This document shows positions 17,438 to 26,584 of a DNA stretch of 64,000 bases, in pieces; within the stretch, counting starts at the first letter, position 1; every line of letters begins with the position of its first letter. Location: assembly GCA_022822905.1 (NCBI GenBank), contig JAJDYE010000041.1, forward strand, positions 174,219 through 238,218, written 5' to 3'. Both the position numbers and the translations under genes were made by a program. The DNA is from Acidimicrobiia bacterium. Lineage in GTDB: Bacteria > Actinomycetota > Acidimicrobiia > Acidimicrobiales > Bin134. The notes under the pieces are model-generated. The model ran no database searches. It was not told where the DNA came from and worked only from the letters and a program-made list of their open reading frames with translations.

Positions 17438-17917
17438 TCAGCCATCTCGATATCTCTCCATCAGACGCTTGGCCACTGGTGCCGGGACCATGGAGTCAAT
17501 GTGTTCTCCGAAGCGAGCAAGCTCGCGGATGAGCTTGGATGCCAGGAACGAATGCTTGCTGGCTGAGGGGATGAACAGCGTGTGAACCCCGGAAATGGCC
17601 TGGTTCATCTGGGCCATCTGAAGCTCGTTCTCGAAGTCGGAAACCGCTCTGAGGCCCTTCACAATGAAGTCGACCCCTTCTTCTCGGGCCAGATCCACCA
17701 CCAGGCTGGCGAACAGGGTGGTCCGCACATTGGGCAAGTGGGCGAAGCACTCATCCAACATCGATTGACGCTCTTCCAACTCGAACAGAGGAGTCTTCTG
17801 CGGATTGTGAACTGCGGCCACAATCACCTCCTCGAACAGACGCGCCGCGGTCTCCACGATTTCCATGTGCCCGTTGTGTATCGGGTCGAACGATCCGGGA
17901 AACAGGACGCGCGTCAC
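17438..17917 (-). CDS. coaD: Phosphopantetheine adenylyltransferase
   Basis: MTRVLFPGSFDPIHNGHMEIVETAARLF...; FASLVVDLAREEGVDFIVKGLRAVSDFENELQMAQMN. Confidence 0.97.
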   Translation of the reverse strand: MTRVLFPGSFDPIHNGHMEIVETAARLFEEVIVAAVHNPQKTPLFELEERQSMLDECFAHLPNVRTTLFASLVVDLAREEGVDFIVKGLRAVSDFENELQMAQMNQAISGVHTLFIPSASKHSFLASKLIRELARFGEHIDSMVPAPVAKRLMERYRDG

Positions 17918-17944
17918 GAAGGGTTCTCCTGGGGTCTGTCGTTG

Positions 17945-18469
17945 CTATTGCTGGCTTGCAATCACCACAACGGTACCCGCGTAGCGGCGCTGTTTGATGA
18001 CATCCCAGCCGGATCCTGGAACCACAGCCTGATCAGACTCAGCCATCACCACATCGGCGGGAATCTGGGACAGCAGTTCTGGCCAGGCGTCGAATTGATA
18101 GGGAGGATCGCAGAGGGCCACGTCATAGCCATCACCGAGTCGGGGAAGCTCCTCCCATACATCTCCGGGCACCACTCGGCAGCGATCGTCGAACCCCGTG
18201 GCCTCGATGTTCGCCCGCAACGCGGCCAACGCCGCCGGTGCACACTCCACAAATGTTGCCGAGGCCGCGCCCCTCGATACGGCTTCCAGTCCCAGAGCCC
18301 CTGATCCGGCAAAGAGGTCCAGAACAACAGCACCTTGCAGGTATCCCATGCTGTGCAAGGAATTGAACACGGCTTCGCGAACCCGACTGGTGGAGGGACG
18401 CACGTCTATGCCCTCTGGGGTGCTCAATCGACGGCCCCTGGCCTCCCCGGCGATGATGCGCAGCGTCAT
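17945..18469 (-). CDS. rsmD: 16S rRNA (guanine966-N2)-methyltransferase RsmD
   Basis: MTLRIIAGEARGRRLSTPEGIDVRPSTSRVREAVFNSL, DLFAGSGALGLEAVSRGA, LCDPPYQ. Confidence 0.95.
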   Translation of the reverse strand: MTLRIIAGEARGRRLSTPEGIDVRPSTSRVREAVFNSLHSMGYLQGAVVLDLFAGSGALGLEAVSRGAASATFVECAPAALAALRANIEATGFDDRCRVVPGDVWEELPRLGDGYDVALCDPPYQFDAWPELLSQIPADVVMAESDQAVVPGSGWDVIKQRRYAGTVVVIASQQ

Positions 18470-18471
18470 GG

Positions 18472-19101
18472 CTATTCGGGGGGACGGGGTTCTCGGGCCA
18501 TGGGAGTGATGAGCACCCCGTCGCCCAGCAGGAACTCGCCGACCGGCTCGAAACCGTGGCGGCGATAGAAGCCCACGTTGGCCGGATTGCTGGACTCCAG
18601 ATATGCCAATTCGCCGGTCCGGTCGCAGCGATTCAGCATTGGGGCCAGAACCCTGCCTCCGTGTCCCTGGCTCTGCTGGTCGGGAGACGTACCCAGCACG
18701 GCCAAATACCAGTGGGACTCAGACAGGCGGGCCTGGTGCATCTGGCCCAGAGCCTCCATTCGAGACGGGGCCAGCTCCCCCAAGAGCTCGGTCATCATGG
18801 CGACAAACGCCCTATGGCCATCTGACTCCCCGAGATCAGCCGCATCTGGCTCTGCTGACGAGTCATTCTCCCTCCGAGGTGGCTGCCAGTAGGCCACGCA
18901 GCCATCGATCCGGGTGCCGTGCAGCTCGGAGCCGGGTGGCTGATGGTCGAGGGAGAACGCCCACCAGCGCCGCAGCGACTTCACCCGAGTGGCATTATCG
19001 GGAAACACCCATTTCATCAGCGGGTCCTGCTCGAAGGCATCGGCCCAGATAGCCGCGATCTGCTCCCGCCTCTCTAAGCCCATCCGCACAATTTCCAACA
19101 C
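18472..19101 (-). CDS. GNAT family N-acetyltransferase
   Basis: LAVLGTSPDQQSQGHGGRVLAPMLNRCDRTGELAYLESSNPANVGFYRRHGFEPVGE. Confidence 0.85.
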   Translation of the reverse strand: MLEIVRMGLERREQIAAIWADAFEQDPLMKWVFPDNATRVKSLRRWWAFSLDHQPPGSELHGTRIDGCVAYWQPPRRENDSSAEPDAADLGESDGHRAFVAMMTELLGELAPSRMEALGQMHQARLSESHWYLAVLGTSPDQQSQGHGGRVLAPMLNRCDRTGELAYLESSNPANVGFYRRHGFEPVGEFLLGDGVLITPMAREPRPPE

Positions 19102-19117
19102 AGTGCCTCCCAGGGCG

Positions 19118-21289
19118 TCAGCTCTTCATCAGGTAGTCGGCGTCGTCGTCCACCAGCAACAGCTCCACCTCGGCGTGCAGCTCGGCGTGCCGTTGGAGGT
19201 CGGGGTCGTCGTCCAACATCTCCCCGGCTGCTTGACGAGCCCACATCACCCAATCCTTGTCCCGGCGCAACGAGGCCAGCTGCAAGTCGCTTCGGCCCTT
19301 TTGGCGCTCGCCCAAGATGGTGCCCTCCCCCCGCAATTCCAAATCGGCCTCGGCCAGATCGAACCCGTTGGTGGTCTCCACCAGAGCCCGGAGCCGCTCA
19401 GCGGCAATCCCCACCGCGTCGGCAGCCAATAGGCAGCACCACGACTCGTGGGTACCCCGACCAACTCGACCTCTGAGCTGGTGAAGCTGCGCGATCCCGA
19501 AACGGTCGGCGTCCACGATCACCATGATGGTGGCGTTGGGCACATCCACCCCCACCTCGATCACGGTGGTGGCCACCAACACGTCGATGCCCCCGCTTCG
19601 GAATAGATCCATCACCGATTCCTTCTCCGCCGGGGTGAGCCGGCCGTGAAGCAGCCCAACCCGCAGTCCGGCCAGCTCATCGGCCTGAAGACGCTCGTAG
19701 GTCTCGGTAACCGACCGGGCTTCGATGCTGTCGGACTCCTCGATCAGCGGACACACCACATAGGCCTGTCGGCCCAGCCCGACTTCGGCTCTGACCTGCT
19801 CCCACACCCCGGCTTCCTCGGGCGCGGTTCGGGCCCATCGGGTGGCAATCGGGGTTCGCCCCGGGGGCATCTCATCCAGCGTGGACACGTCCAGGTCGCC
19901 GTACACGGTCATGGCTGCGGTTCGGGGAATGGGGGTGGCCGTCATCACCAGCACATCGGGAGAGGCCGCTTGGGCGCCTTTGGCCCGCAACGCGGCCCGT
20001 TGCTCCACTCCGAACCGGTGCTGCTCATCAACCACCACGACGCCGAGCGAGGAGAAGTCCACCCCTTCTTGAATGAGGGAGTGGGTGCCGATCACGATGT
20101 CAATTGCTCCTGAGGCCAAGGACTCCTGGATGCGGGTCCGTTCGGCGCCCGCGGTCTGATTGGTAAGCAGCGCCACCCGCAAGGGCCGATCGGCCAACAG
20201 CGAATCGGACGCGGGCACCACCAGCCCGTCAAGCAGAGTCCGAACTCCCAAGTAGTGCTGGGTGGCCAGCACCTCGGTGGGCGCCATCAAAGCCCCTTGG
20301 TGGCCGCCTTGCACCGCGGTGAGCATGGCCACCACTGCCACCACGGTCTTGCCCGCCCCCACATCTCCCTGCAAAAGGCGGTGCATGGGCACCGGGCGAG
20401 CCAAGTCTGCCGTCACTTCGCCGATCACCTGCCGCTGGGCGCCGGTCAGGGGAAACCCCAACGAGCTGGTGAACCGATCGACAAGCTCTCCGCTGGTGTC
20501 ATGGCTGATGCCCACGGCCGACTGCTCCACTGCCCGCTTGCGCATGATCAGCTTGAGTTGGAGCCGGAGCAGCTCGTCGAACACCAGCCGATTCCGGGCG
20601 GCGTAGTGGACATCCATGGTCTCTGGGCGATGGATGCTGTCGATGGCCTGGTGGCGGTCGATCAATCCGTGATGCTTCCGCAGGGACTCGGGAACCGGAT
20701 CGCTGATCCCCCGCTGTTCGGATCGGCGCAAGGCCTCGTCCACCCACCGCCTGATCTCGCGGGTCTGGAGTCCGGCTTTGCCCGACTGGGGGTAAACCGG
20801 CACGATGCGCCCGGTCTCGTCTCCCACCAGATCGACTATGGGATTGGTCATCTGGTTCTGACCTCGATACCGGTCCAGTTTCCCGAACACCACCACCTCT
20901 TGGCCCTCGGACAACTGGCGATCCCGCCAAGGCTGATTGAAGAAGATTAAACCCAAACGGCCAGTGTCATCGCTGACCGTCACTCTGACCATCGTTCGGC
21001 TGCCTCGAAGCCTCTTGGAGAACACGCTGTCCACCCGGGCCATCACCATGGCCTCCACCCCGTCTTCCAGGTCGGAGATGGCGGCTCGGTTCGTCCGATC
21101 GATGTAGCGACGGGGGTAATAGGTCAGAAGATCCAGCACCGATTCCACCTCGACCGCGGCCAGCGCCTTGGCTTTGGCTTGACCCACACCGCTCAGTACT
21201 TCGACGTTCATGGCCTTGAAATCGGCCATCGTCAGCGGAGGCCGATCGGCCACCTGCTGGTCAGAGCTGACCACCGATGACAGGGTCAC
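19118..21289 (-). CDS. recG: ATP-dependent DNA helicase RecG (start ambiguous: GTG 21289 or ATG 21229)
   Basis: LLQGDVGAGKTVVAVVAML, VVDEQHRFGVEQR, VMTATPIPRTAAMTVYGDLDVSTLDEMPPGR, QLRGRVGRG. Confidence 0.95.
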   Translation of the reverse strand: MTLSSVVSSDQQVADRPPLTMADFKAMNVEVLSGVGQAKAKALAAVEVESVLDLLTYYPRRYIDRTNRAAISDLEDGVEAMVMARVDSVFSKRLRGSRTMVRVTVSDDTGRLGLIFFNQPWRDRQLSEGQEVVVFGKLDRYRGQNQMTNPIVDLVGDETGRIVPVYPQSGKAGLQTREIRRWVDEALRRSEQRGISDPVPESLRKHHGLIDRHQAIDSIHRPETMDVHYAARNRLVFDELLRLQLKLIMRKRAVEQSAVGISHDTSGELVDRFTSSLGFPLTGAQRQVIGEVTADLARPVPMHRLLQGDVGAGKTVVAVVAMLTAVQGGHQGALMAPTEVLATQHYLGVRTLLDGLVVPASDSLLADRPLRVALLTNQTAGAERTRIQESLASGAIDIVIGTHSLIQEGVDFSSLGVVVVDEQHRFGVEQRAALRAKGAQAASPDVLVMTATPIPRTAAMTVYGDLDVSTLDEMPPGRTPIATRWARTAPEEAGVWEQVRAEVGLGRQAYVVCPLIEESDSIEARSVTETYERLQADELAGLRVGLLHGRLTPAEKESVMDLFRSGGIDVLVATTVIEVGVDVPNATIMVIVDADRFGIAQLHQLRGRVGRGTHESWCCLLAADAVGIAAERLRALVETTNGFDLAEADLELRGEGTILGERQKGRSDLQLASLRRDKDWVMWARQAAGEMLDDDPDLQRHAELHAEVELLLVDDDADYLMKS

Positions 21290-22962
21290 TCCACCCCGAA
21301 ATAGAACGGATAGAGCGGCTGGCTGCCCTCGTGGACCTCCACTTCCACCGCGGGATGGTGCTCGGCCAGCCAAGCGGCCACTTCGTCGACCTCCTCGGTC
21401 GTGGCATCGGCGCCGGAGATGACCGTGACCAGCTCATGGCTGTCATCAATGAGCTCGTCCAAGAGCCCGGTGGCCGCCTGAGCCGCGCTTGGGGCCACCA
21501 CCCGCAGCCCGCTTCGATCCAGTCCCAGCCACTGGCCCGCGGCAATGGGTCCCAGCTCGCTTTCGGTGTCGCGCACCGCTTGAGTGACCTCCCCGGTCAC
21601 CACGTCGGCGGCGGCTTCGCCCATGGCCGACAGATTCTGTTCAGCATCGGCCGATGGGTCGTAGGCCATCAAGGCGGCCAGGCCTTCGGCGATGCCCCGG
21701 GTGGGCACCACTCGCACGGTGGCGTCGGTGCACTCGTCTACCCGTTCGGCCACCGGGACGATGTTCTTGTTGTTGGGCAGCAACACGATCTCGGAAGCGT
21801 CGAGCTGCTCGACAGCCTGCATGAAATGCTCTGTGGAGGGATTCATGGTCTGGCCTCCGGCAATGACCGCTCGGACCCCCAGCGATTCGAAGATTCGGCG
21901 CACTCCTGTTCCCACCGATACCGCAACAACCGCGGTACGCACCGGCTCGCCGGCCACCGTGGTGACCGTGCCGCCGATCTCAGCCTCGGCCATCGACTCG
22001 ATGTGCTCAACCTGCTCGAACAAGTCGGTCACCCTTATGTCGAACGGGCGGCCGACGCCGATGCCCGCTTCGATGCTCCCCCCGATGTCGTTGCTGTGGA
22101 TGTGGCAATTCCACAGGCCATCGCCACCCACCACCACGATGGAATCACCCAAGGCCTCCCAGGCGGACCGGAAGTCGCCGATGCGTTCGTCTTCGGCCTC
22201 CAAGAAGAACATCACCTCGTAGCGCGTGCCGTCGCCTTCGTCACCGGAGTAATGAGGGTCTACGGCGCCATGGGGGTCATCGGCCCCGGCTACCGCCGCG
22301 CCCACCCCCGCGGTTGGGTCCACCGGCGGCGGGTCGGGCAGCGGCCGGCCGTCCATCGCGGTGATCAGCGCATCCAGAAAGAGCAGAAACCCTGCTCCCC
22401 CGGCGTCAACCACATTGGCCCGGGCGAGTTGCGGCAACAGCTCCGGGGTGCGGTCCAGTGAGGCCCGCCCCGCCCGCTGGCATTCCTCCACCATTTGGAC
22501 GAGACCGTCGACGCCCACCTCTACCGCCTCGGAGGCGGCGGTCGCCACATCCCGCACCACAGTCAGGATGGTTCCCTCCACCGGGGTGGATACCGCTTCG
22601 TCGGCCGCGACCGAAGCCCGTTTCAGCGCACCGGCCAGCACAGGGGGATCCATATGGCCGGCAGCGGCCACCGTGTCGGCCAAGCCGCGCAAGATCTGCG
22701 ACAGGATCACTCCAGAGTTGCCCCGAGCCCCCATGAGCGATCCGTGGCTGATGGCGTGGCACACCTCGGCCATCCCCTCACCAGCGCCGGTCACCTCGGC
22801 CACCACCGTTTCCAGGGTGAGCGCCATGTTGGTGCCGGTATCGCCATCGGGAACCGGGTAGACATTGAGCTGGTTGATGACGTCCCGGTGCATGCCGAGG
22901 ACGTCTCGGTACCGCTCCATCGCCGCCCGCAATCCATCGGCGCCCAGCCGGTTTGCCGTCAT
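21286..22962 (-). CDS. DAK2 domain-containing protein (YloV/FakA-like)
   Basis: LNVYPVPDGDTGTNMALTLETVV, SHGSLMGARGNSGVILSQILRG, GGQTMNPSTE. Confidence 0.92.
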   Translation of the reverse strand: MTANRLGADGLRAAMERYRDVLGMHRDVINQLNVYPVPDGDTGTNMALTLETVVAEVTGAGEGMAEVCHAISHGSLMGARGNSGVILSQILRGLADTVAAAGHMDPPVLAGALKRASVAADEAVSTPVEGTILTVVRDVATAASEAVEVGVDGLVQMVEECQRAGRASLDRTPELLPQLARANVVDAGGAGFLLFLDALITAMDGRPLPDPPPVDPTAGVGAAVAGADDPHGAVDPHYSGDEGDGTRYEVMFFLEAEDERIGDFRSAWEALGDSIVVVGGDGLWNCHIHSNDIGGSIEAGIGVGRPFDIRVTDLFEQVEHIESMAEAEIGGTVTTVAGEPVRTAVVAVSVGTGVRRIFESLGVRAVIAGGQTMNPSTEHFMQAVEQLDASEIVLLPNNKNIVPVAERVDECTDATVRVVPTRGIAEGLAALMAYDPSADAEQNLSAMGEAAADVVTGEVTQAVRDTESELGPIAAGQWLGLDRSGLRVVAPSAAQAATGLLDELIDDSHELVTVISGADATTEEVDEVAAWLAEHHPAVEVEVHEGSQPLYPFYFGVE

Positions 22963-23061
22963 GCTCCGCGATGCTACCTAGTCGAGCCTGCCCGACTCGC
23001 GAACCGTCTGGACCAGCCATTACCCTGCCATAATCCCCGATCACTGTCAGAAAGAGTCCCT

Positions 23062-23310
23062 GTGCAGGGTGTGATCAAGGCATACGATCCCACAACCGGT
23101 CTTGGCGTTGTGGTGCGAGACACCGACCTGGCCGAGTTCGACTTGGCTGCCGATGCGCTAGAGGGATCGGTGTTCCGGATGCTGCGCCAAGGCCAGCGAG
23201 TGCTGTTCGATCTGGATGAAGGGCAAGCCACCCGTCTTCGGTTGGGCTCAGAGGTAGACATGGGCACCCCATCGTTCCTCACCGCCGCCGGCGACCCGGA
23301 GCCCGCGTGA
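23062..23310 (+). CDS. cold-shock-domain-like small protein (GTG start, 82 aa)
   Basis: VQGVIKAYDPTTGLGVVVRDTDLAEFDLAADALEGSVFRMLRQGQRVLFDL; overlaps the pckA start by 4 nt. Confidence 0.65.
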   Translation: MQGVIKAYDPTTGLGVVVRDTDLAEFDLAADALEGSVFRMLRQGQRVLFDLDEGQATRLRLGSEVDMGTPSFLTAAGDPEPA

Positions 23311-24965
23311 GCCCTTCGGTTGCCGACCAGCTTGGCGCTCGCTTCGGCTTGGACTCGGTAGACGTCCGGGCCGGGCTGACCCAAGACGAGCTGTTCACCG
23401 CCGCCATCGCCGGAGACCGGGGCCGCACCCGCGTCGATGGAGGCGAGCACGACCAGAAGGCGTTCGCCACCGCTTTGGGCACCGACGGGCCGCTGATCTT
23501 CTACTCCGATCCCACGTGTACCGGCCGTCCCGTTCAGGACACCTTTGCGGTGGCCTGGCCCGAGTTGGTGGACGACGTGTGGTGGAAGGCGGACTTCAAC
23601 CAGCTGGACGGCGACCACTACTCGGGATTGCTGGAGCGAGTGCTGGCCCATCTGAACGAGCGGCAGGCTGTGCTGTACACCGCCGACGTGTTCTGCGGCT
23701 GGGACCCGGAGTTCGCCATCCCCTACCGACTGGTGAGCGAGTACGCCACCCACGCCTACTTCGCCAACATCATGTTCCCCAAAGGCGTGCGCGACGACGC
23801 CGACCGCGATGCCGTGGGCTGGACCATGATCAACGTCCCCAGCTTCCGCTGCGATCCCCACCGCGACGGCACCCGCACCGACCGGGCGGTCATCATGGAC
23901 CTGCGCAACCGGCTGGGGCTGGTTCTCGGGCGGGCCGACTACTGCGGAGTGGTCAAGAAGACCATGTTCACGGTGATGAACTTCGTGCTGCCCGATGCCA
24001 AGCAGCTAACCATGCACTGCTCGGCCAACGTGGACGACAGCGGCAACAGCGCCATCCTGTTCGGCTTGTCCGGCACCGGGAAGACCACGTTGTCAGCCGA
24101 TCCCGACCGCAGCCTGATCGGCGACGACGAGCATGTGTGGACCGAGACAGGAGTCTCCAACTTCGAGGACGGGTGCTACGCCAAGCTCATCGACTTGGAC
24201 AAAGAGGCCGAGCCCATCATTGCCGCCGCATTGTCGAGGGGAGGAACCCTCATCGAGAACGTTCCCGCCCTGCCCGGCCGGGATCTGGCCGACACCGACC
24301 CCCAAGAGCTCGACCTCGCCGACGACTCGATCACCGAGAACACCCGGTTCGCTTATCCGCTCTCGTGCAACCCCCACGTGGCCCCTGGCGCCAAAGGGCC
24401 TCACCCCCGCACCATCGTGCTGTTGACCGCCGATGCTTTCGGCGTGCTCCCCCCGGTGTCGATCCTCGATCGGGACGAGGTGATGTACCACTTCGTGATG
24501 GGGTTCACCGCCAAGCTGGCCGGCACGGAAGTGGGCGTGGTGGAGCCGCAGGCCACGTTCAGCGCCTGCTTCGGAGCGCCGTTCATGTCGCACAAGCCAT
24601 CGGTGTACGCCGAGCTGCTGGCCCATCGCATGGATGCCCACTCGGCCCGCTGCATCCTGTTGAACACCGGCTGGTCGGGAGGGCCCTACGGGGTGGGGAA
24701 CCGCATGTCCATCTCTTACACCCGGGCGCTGCTCAACGCGGCCCTCAACGGCGACCTCGACACCATGGACACTGTCAGGCTCCCCATCTTGGGGCTGCGA
24801 ATCCCCGTCTCGTGCCCGGGTGTCCCCGATGAGGTGTTGAACCCCCGGAACACCTGGAGCGACCCCGACGCCTACGACGAAGCCGCCGTACGGCTGCGAG
24901 ACCTTTTTCGGCAGAACTTCGAGGAACAGGGCTACGCGTCGCTGGGCATAAAGGCGATGCTCTAG
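23307..24965 (+). CDS. pckA: Phosphoenolpyruvate carboxykinase (ATP)
   Basis: LFGLSGTGKTTLSADPDRSLIGDDEHVW, VNVPSFRCDPHRDGTRTD-type region, ENTRFAYPL, FVMGFTAKLAGTE. Confidence 0.96.
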   Translation: MSPSVADQLGARFGLDSVDVRAGLTQDELFTAAIAGDRGRTRVDGGEHDQKAFATALGTDGPLIFYSDPTCTGRPVQDTFAVAWPELVDDVWWKADFNQLDGDHYSGLLERVLAHLNERQAVLYTADVFCGWDPEFAIPYRLVSEYATHAYFANIMFPKGVRDDADRDAVGWTMINVPSFRCDPHRDGTRTDRAVIMDLRNRLGLVLGRADYCGVVKKTMFTVMNFVLPDAKQLTMHCSANVDDSGNSAILFGLSGTGKTTLSADPDRSLIGDDEHVWTETGVSNFEDGCYAKLIDLDKEAEPIIAAALSRGGTLIENVPALPGRDLADTDPQELDLADDSITENTRFAYPLSCNPHVAPGAKGPHPRTIVLLTADAFGVLPPVSILDRDEVMYHFVMGFTAKLAGTEVGVVEPQATFSACFGAPFMSHKPSVYAELLAHRMDAHSARCILLNTGWSGGPYGVGNRMSISYTRALLNAALNGDLDTMDTVRLPILGLRIPVSCPGVPDEVLNPRNTWSDPDAYDEAAVRLRDLFRQNFEEQGYASLGIKAML

Positions 24966-25156
24966 GGCTGCCGGCAGCATCCCGCAGTGCCGCGGGGCGA
25001 TAAGCCGTTGCGAGGCCAGGCGAAGCTCTAGCACTGTGGGCAGCGTCTAGCCGGGAACCACGAGATAAATCTCAGTTTCTCTACGCTGGGACTGCCTGAA
25101 ACCCCTGAAACCGCAGAGGCCGCCGCCCCTGTTGCCGATGGTGGAACAGGCCTGCC

Positions 25157-26374
25157 TCAGTTTCTGAGAACAGGGTTCAACTGCTTGGGTTGCCAGCGGG
25201 TTGTCCCGGTGTCGGGGAATGCTTCGGGGGGTGGGACGACTCTGTGCCTGCCGGTTTGGCTGTCTTGTTCTACTTCGTGCTGTCGTTCGTGGATGTCGTG
25301 GTGGCAGTCGTTGCATACCAGCACGAGGTTGGGGTAGTCGGTTTTGCCGTTGTTCTTCCAGTGTTGGATGTGGTGGGCGAAGCTGCGATTGGCGTCGGCC
25401 CCGCAGCCCACACACGCTTTGTCGCGCACCATCAGGGCGACTCTCTGGGCGTCTGAGGCGCAGCGGCGCCGCCGTCCCAGCCACAAGTCCTGGGTTCTGG
25501 CATTGAACACCGCCGGAAAGATGTCTGCCTCGCGCGCCAGCTTGACCAGCTCCTTGGCGGGAAGCGGCGTGCCGTCACAAACTCTGGCGTTAACCAGTTC
25601 CTTGTGGGCGGCGTCGTAGTCGGCCACCAGCACCAGCGCGACGCCTGCGGCCTTCCCCCTCTCAGGATGCAAAACCAGCTCCGCCAAAGCGTCAGCGGAG
25701 CGCTGGGCGTGGGTGCGCCGAGCCTTGGGATCCTCTGCGCGCCACAGCTCTTTCTCCTTGTGGGCAAGCACCCCAGCGATGTGGCTGCCGGTAACCGGGT
25801 CGAACTCCGCGTTGAGCACATACATACCCGTGTCGCCGTTTTGGAACAGCCGGGCCGAGCGCTTCTGCTTTCGCCGGTCGTGGATCGACTGCCCGCCGTC
25901 GCCCGACAACTCGTGCTGCTGGCGCTTGACGGTCTTGGCCAACTCGTCGTAGGTCTGGGTCTTGGCCGCCTCCACGAGTTCGCGTTCGTCGATCGGCCCC
26001 TCAGACGATGCCCGGGCGATCAACCGCGCATGGTCCGCAGGCACCTCGCCCGAAGCCAAAGCCTCACAAGTCGCGGCCAAACCGGCCAGCCGCTCAGCCG
26101 CCTTCACGTCGTGGTGGGCTTTGGAGGGAGACGACCGCAGCACCTCACGGGCCATCTTCTTGGCCCCCGATGTGTCATGGCGGCGAGCCATCTCGGCCAT
26201 CGTCTGAGCCTTCAACGCCTCCAACTGCGACTCAGCCTCTCCCAAAAGCCCCAACCGCTTGCGCAAACCGGCATCAGACAACCCGGCCACATCCACGCGA
26301 TCAACGCACACCGTAGCCCCGCAACCGCCACCGGCGGTCCCGGTCTCCGAGTTCGAAGAAGGCGAAAACTCCAT
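25157..26374 (-). CDS. DUF222-type HNH endonuclease domain protein
   Basis: DKACVGCGADANRSFAHHIQHWKNNGKTDYPNLVLVCNDCHHDIHE; N-terminal DUF222/13E12-like helical region. Confidence 0.85.
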   Translation of the reverse strand: MEFSPSSNSETGTAGGGCGATVCVDRVDVAGLSDAGLRKRLGLLGEAESQLEALKAQTMAEMARRHDTSGAKKMAREVLRSSPSKAHHDVKAAERLAGLAATCEALASGEVPADHARLIARASSEGPIDERELVEAAKTQTYDELAKTVKRQQHELSGDGGQSIHDRRKQKRSARLFQNGDTGMYVLNAEFDPVTGSHIAGVLAHKEKELWRAEDPKARRTHAQRSADALAELVLHPERGKAAGVALVLVADYDAAHKELVNARVCDGTPLPAKELVKLAREADIFPAVFNARTQDLWLGRRRRCASDAQRVALMVRDKACVGCGADANRSFAHHIQHWKNNGKTDYPNLVLVCNDCHHDIHERQHEVEQDSQTGRHRVVPPPEAFPDTGTTRWQPKQLNPVLRN

Positions 26375-26584
26375 ATATGTATTCTACCGACGGCAGTGAC
26401 AACTACTCCCCGTATAACACCCTTTGACCAGGATAAACATAGATAACCCTGCTCCTCACCCACGGCACCGCCAGGATGCCGCTGTCGGTCACCAGCTTCA
26501 GCGTCAGGCAGCTCACTGCCATCTCGCTCATACAGGGAGCCGAAGCACTCGATATGGTCGGCCGGCTGGGGAATTCAGCGGCTG

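Noticed and set aside
23516-24832. 438-aa plus-strand ORF inside pckA in another frame
   Set aside because: Arg/His-rich alternative frame of a clear PckA gene
24967-24996. Rho-independent terminator after pckA
   Set aside because: GCTGCCGGCAGC palindrome and a short CCCGC/GCGGG stem exist but there is no T-run
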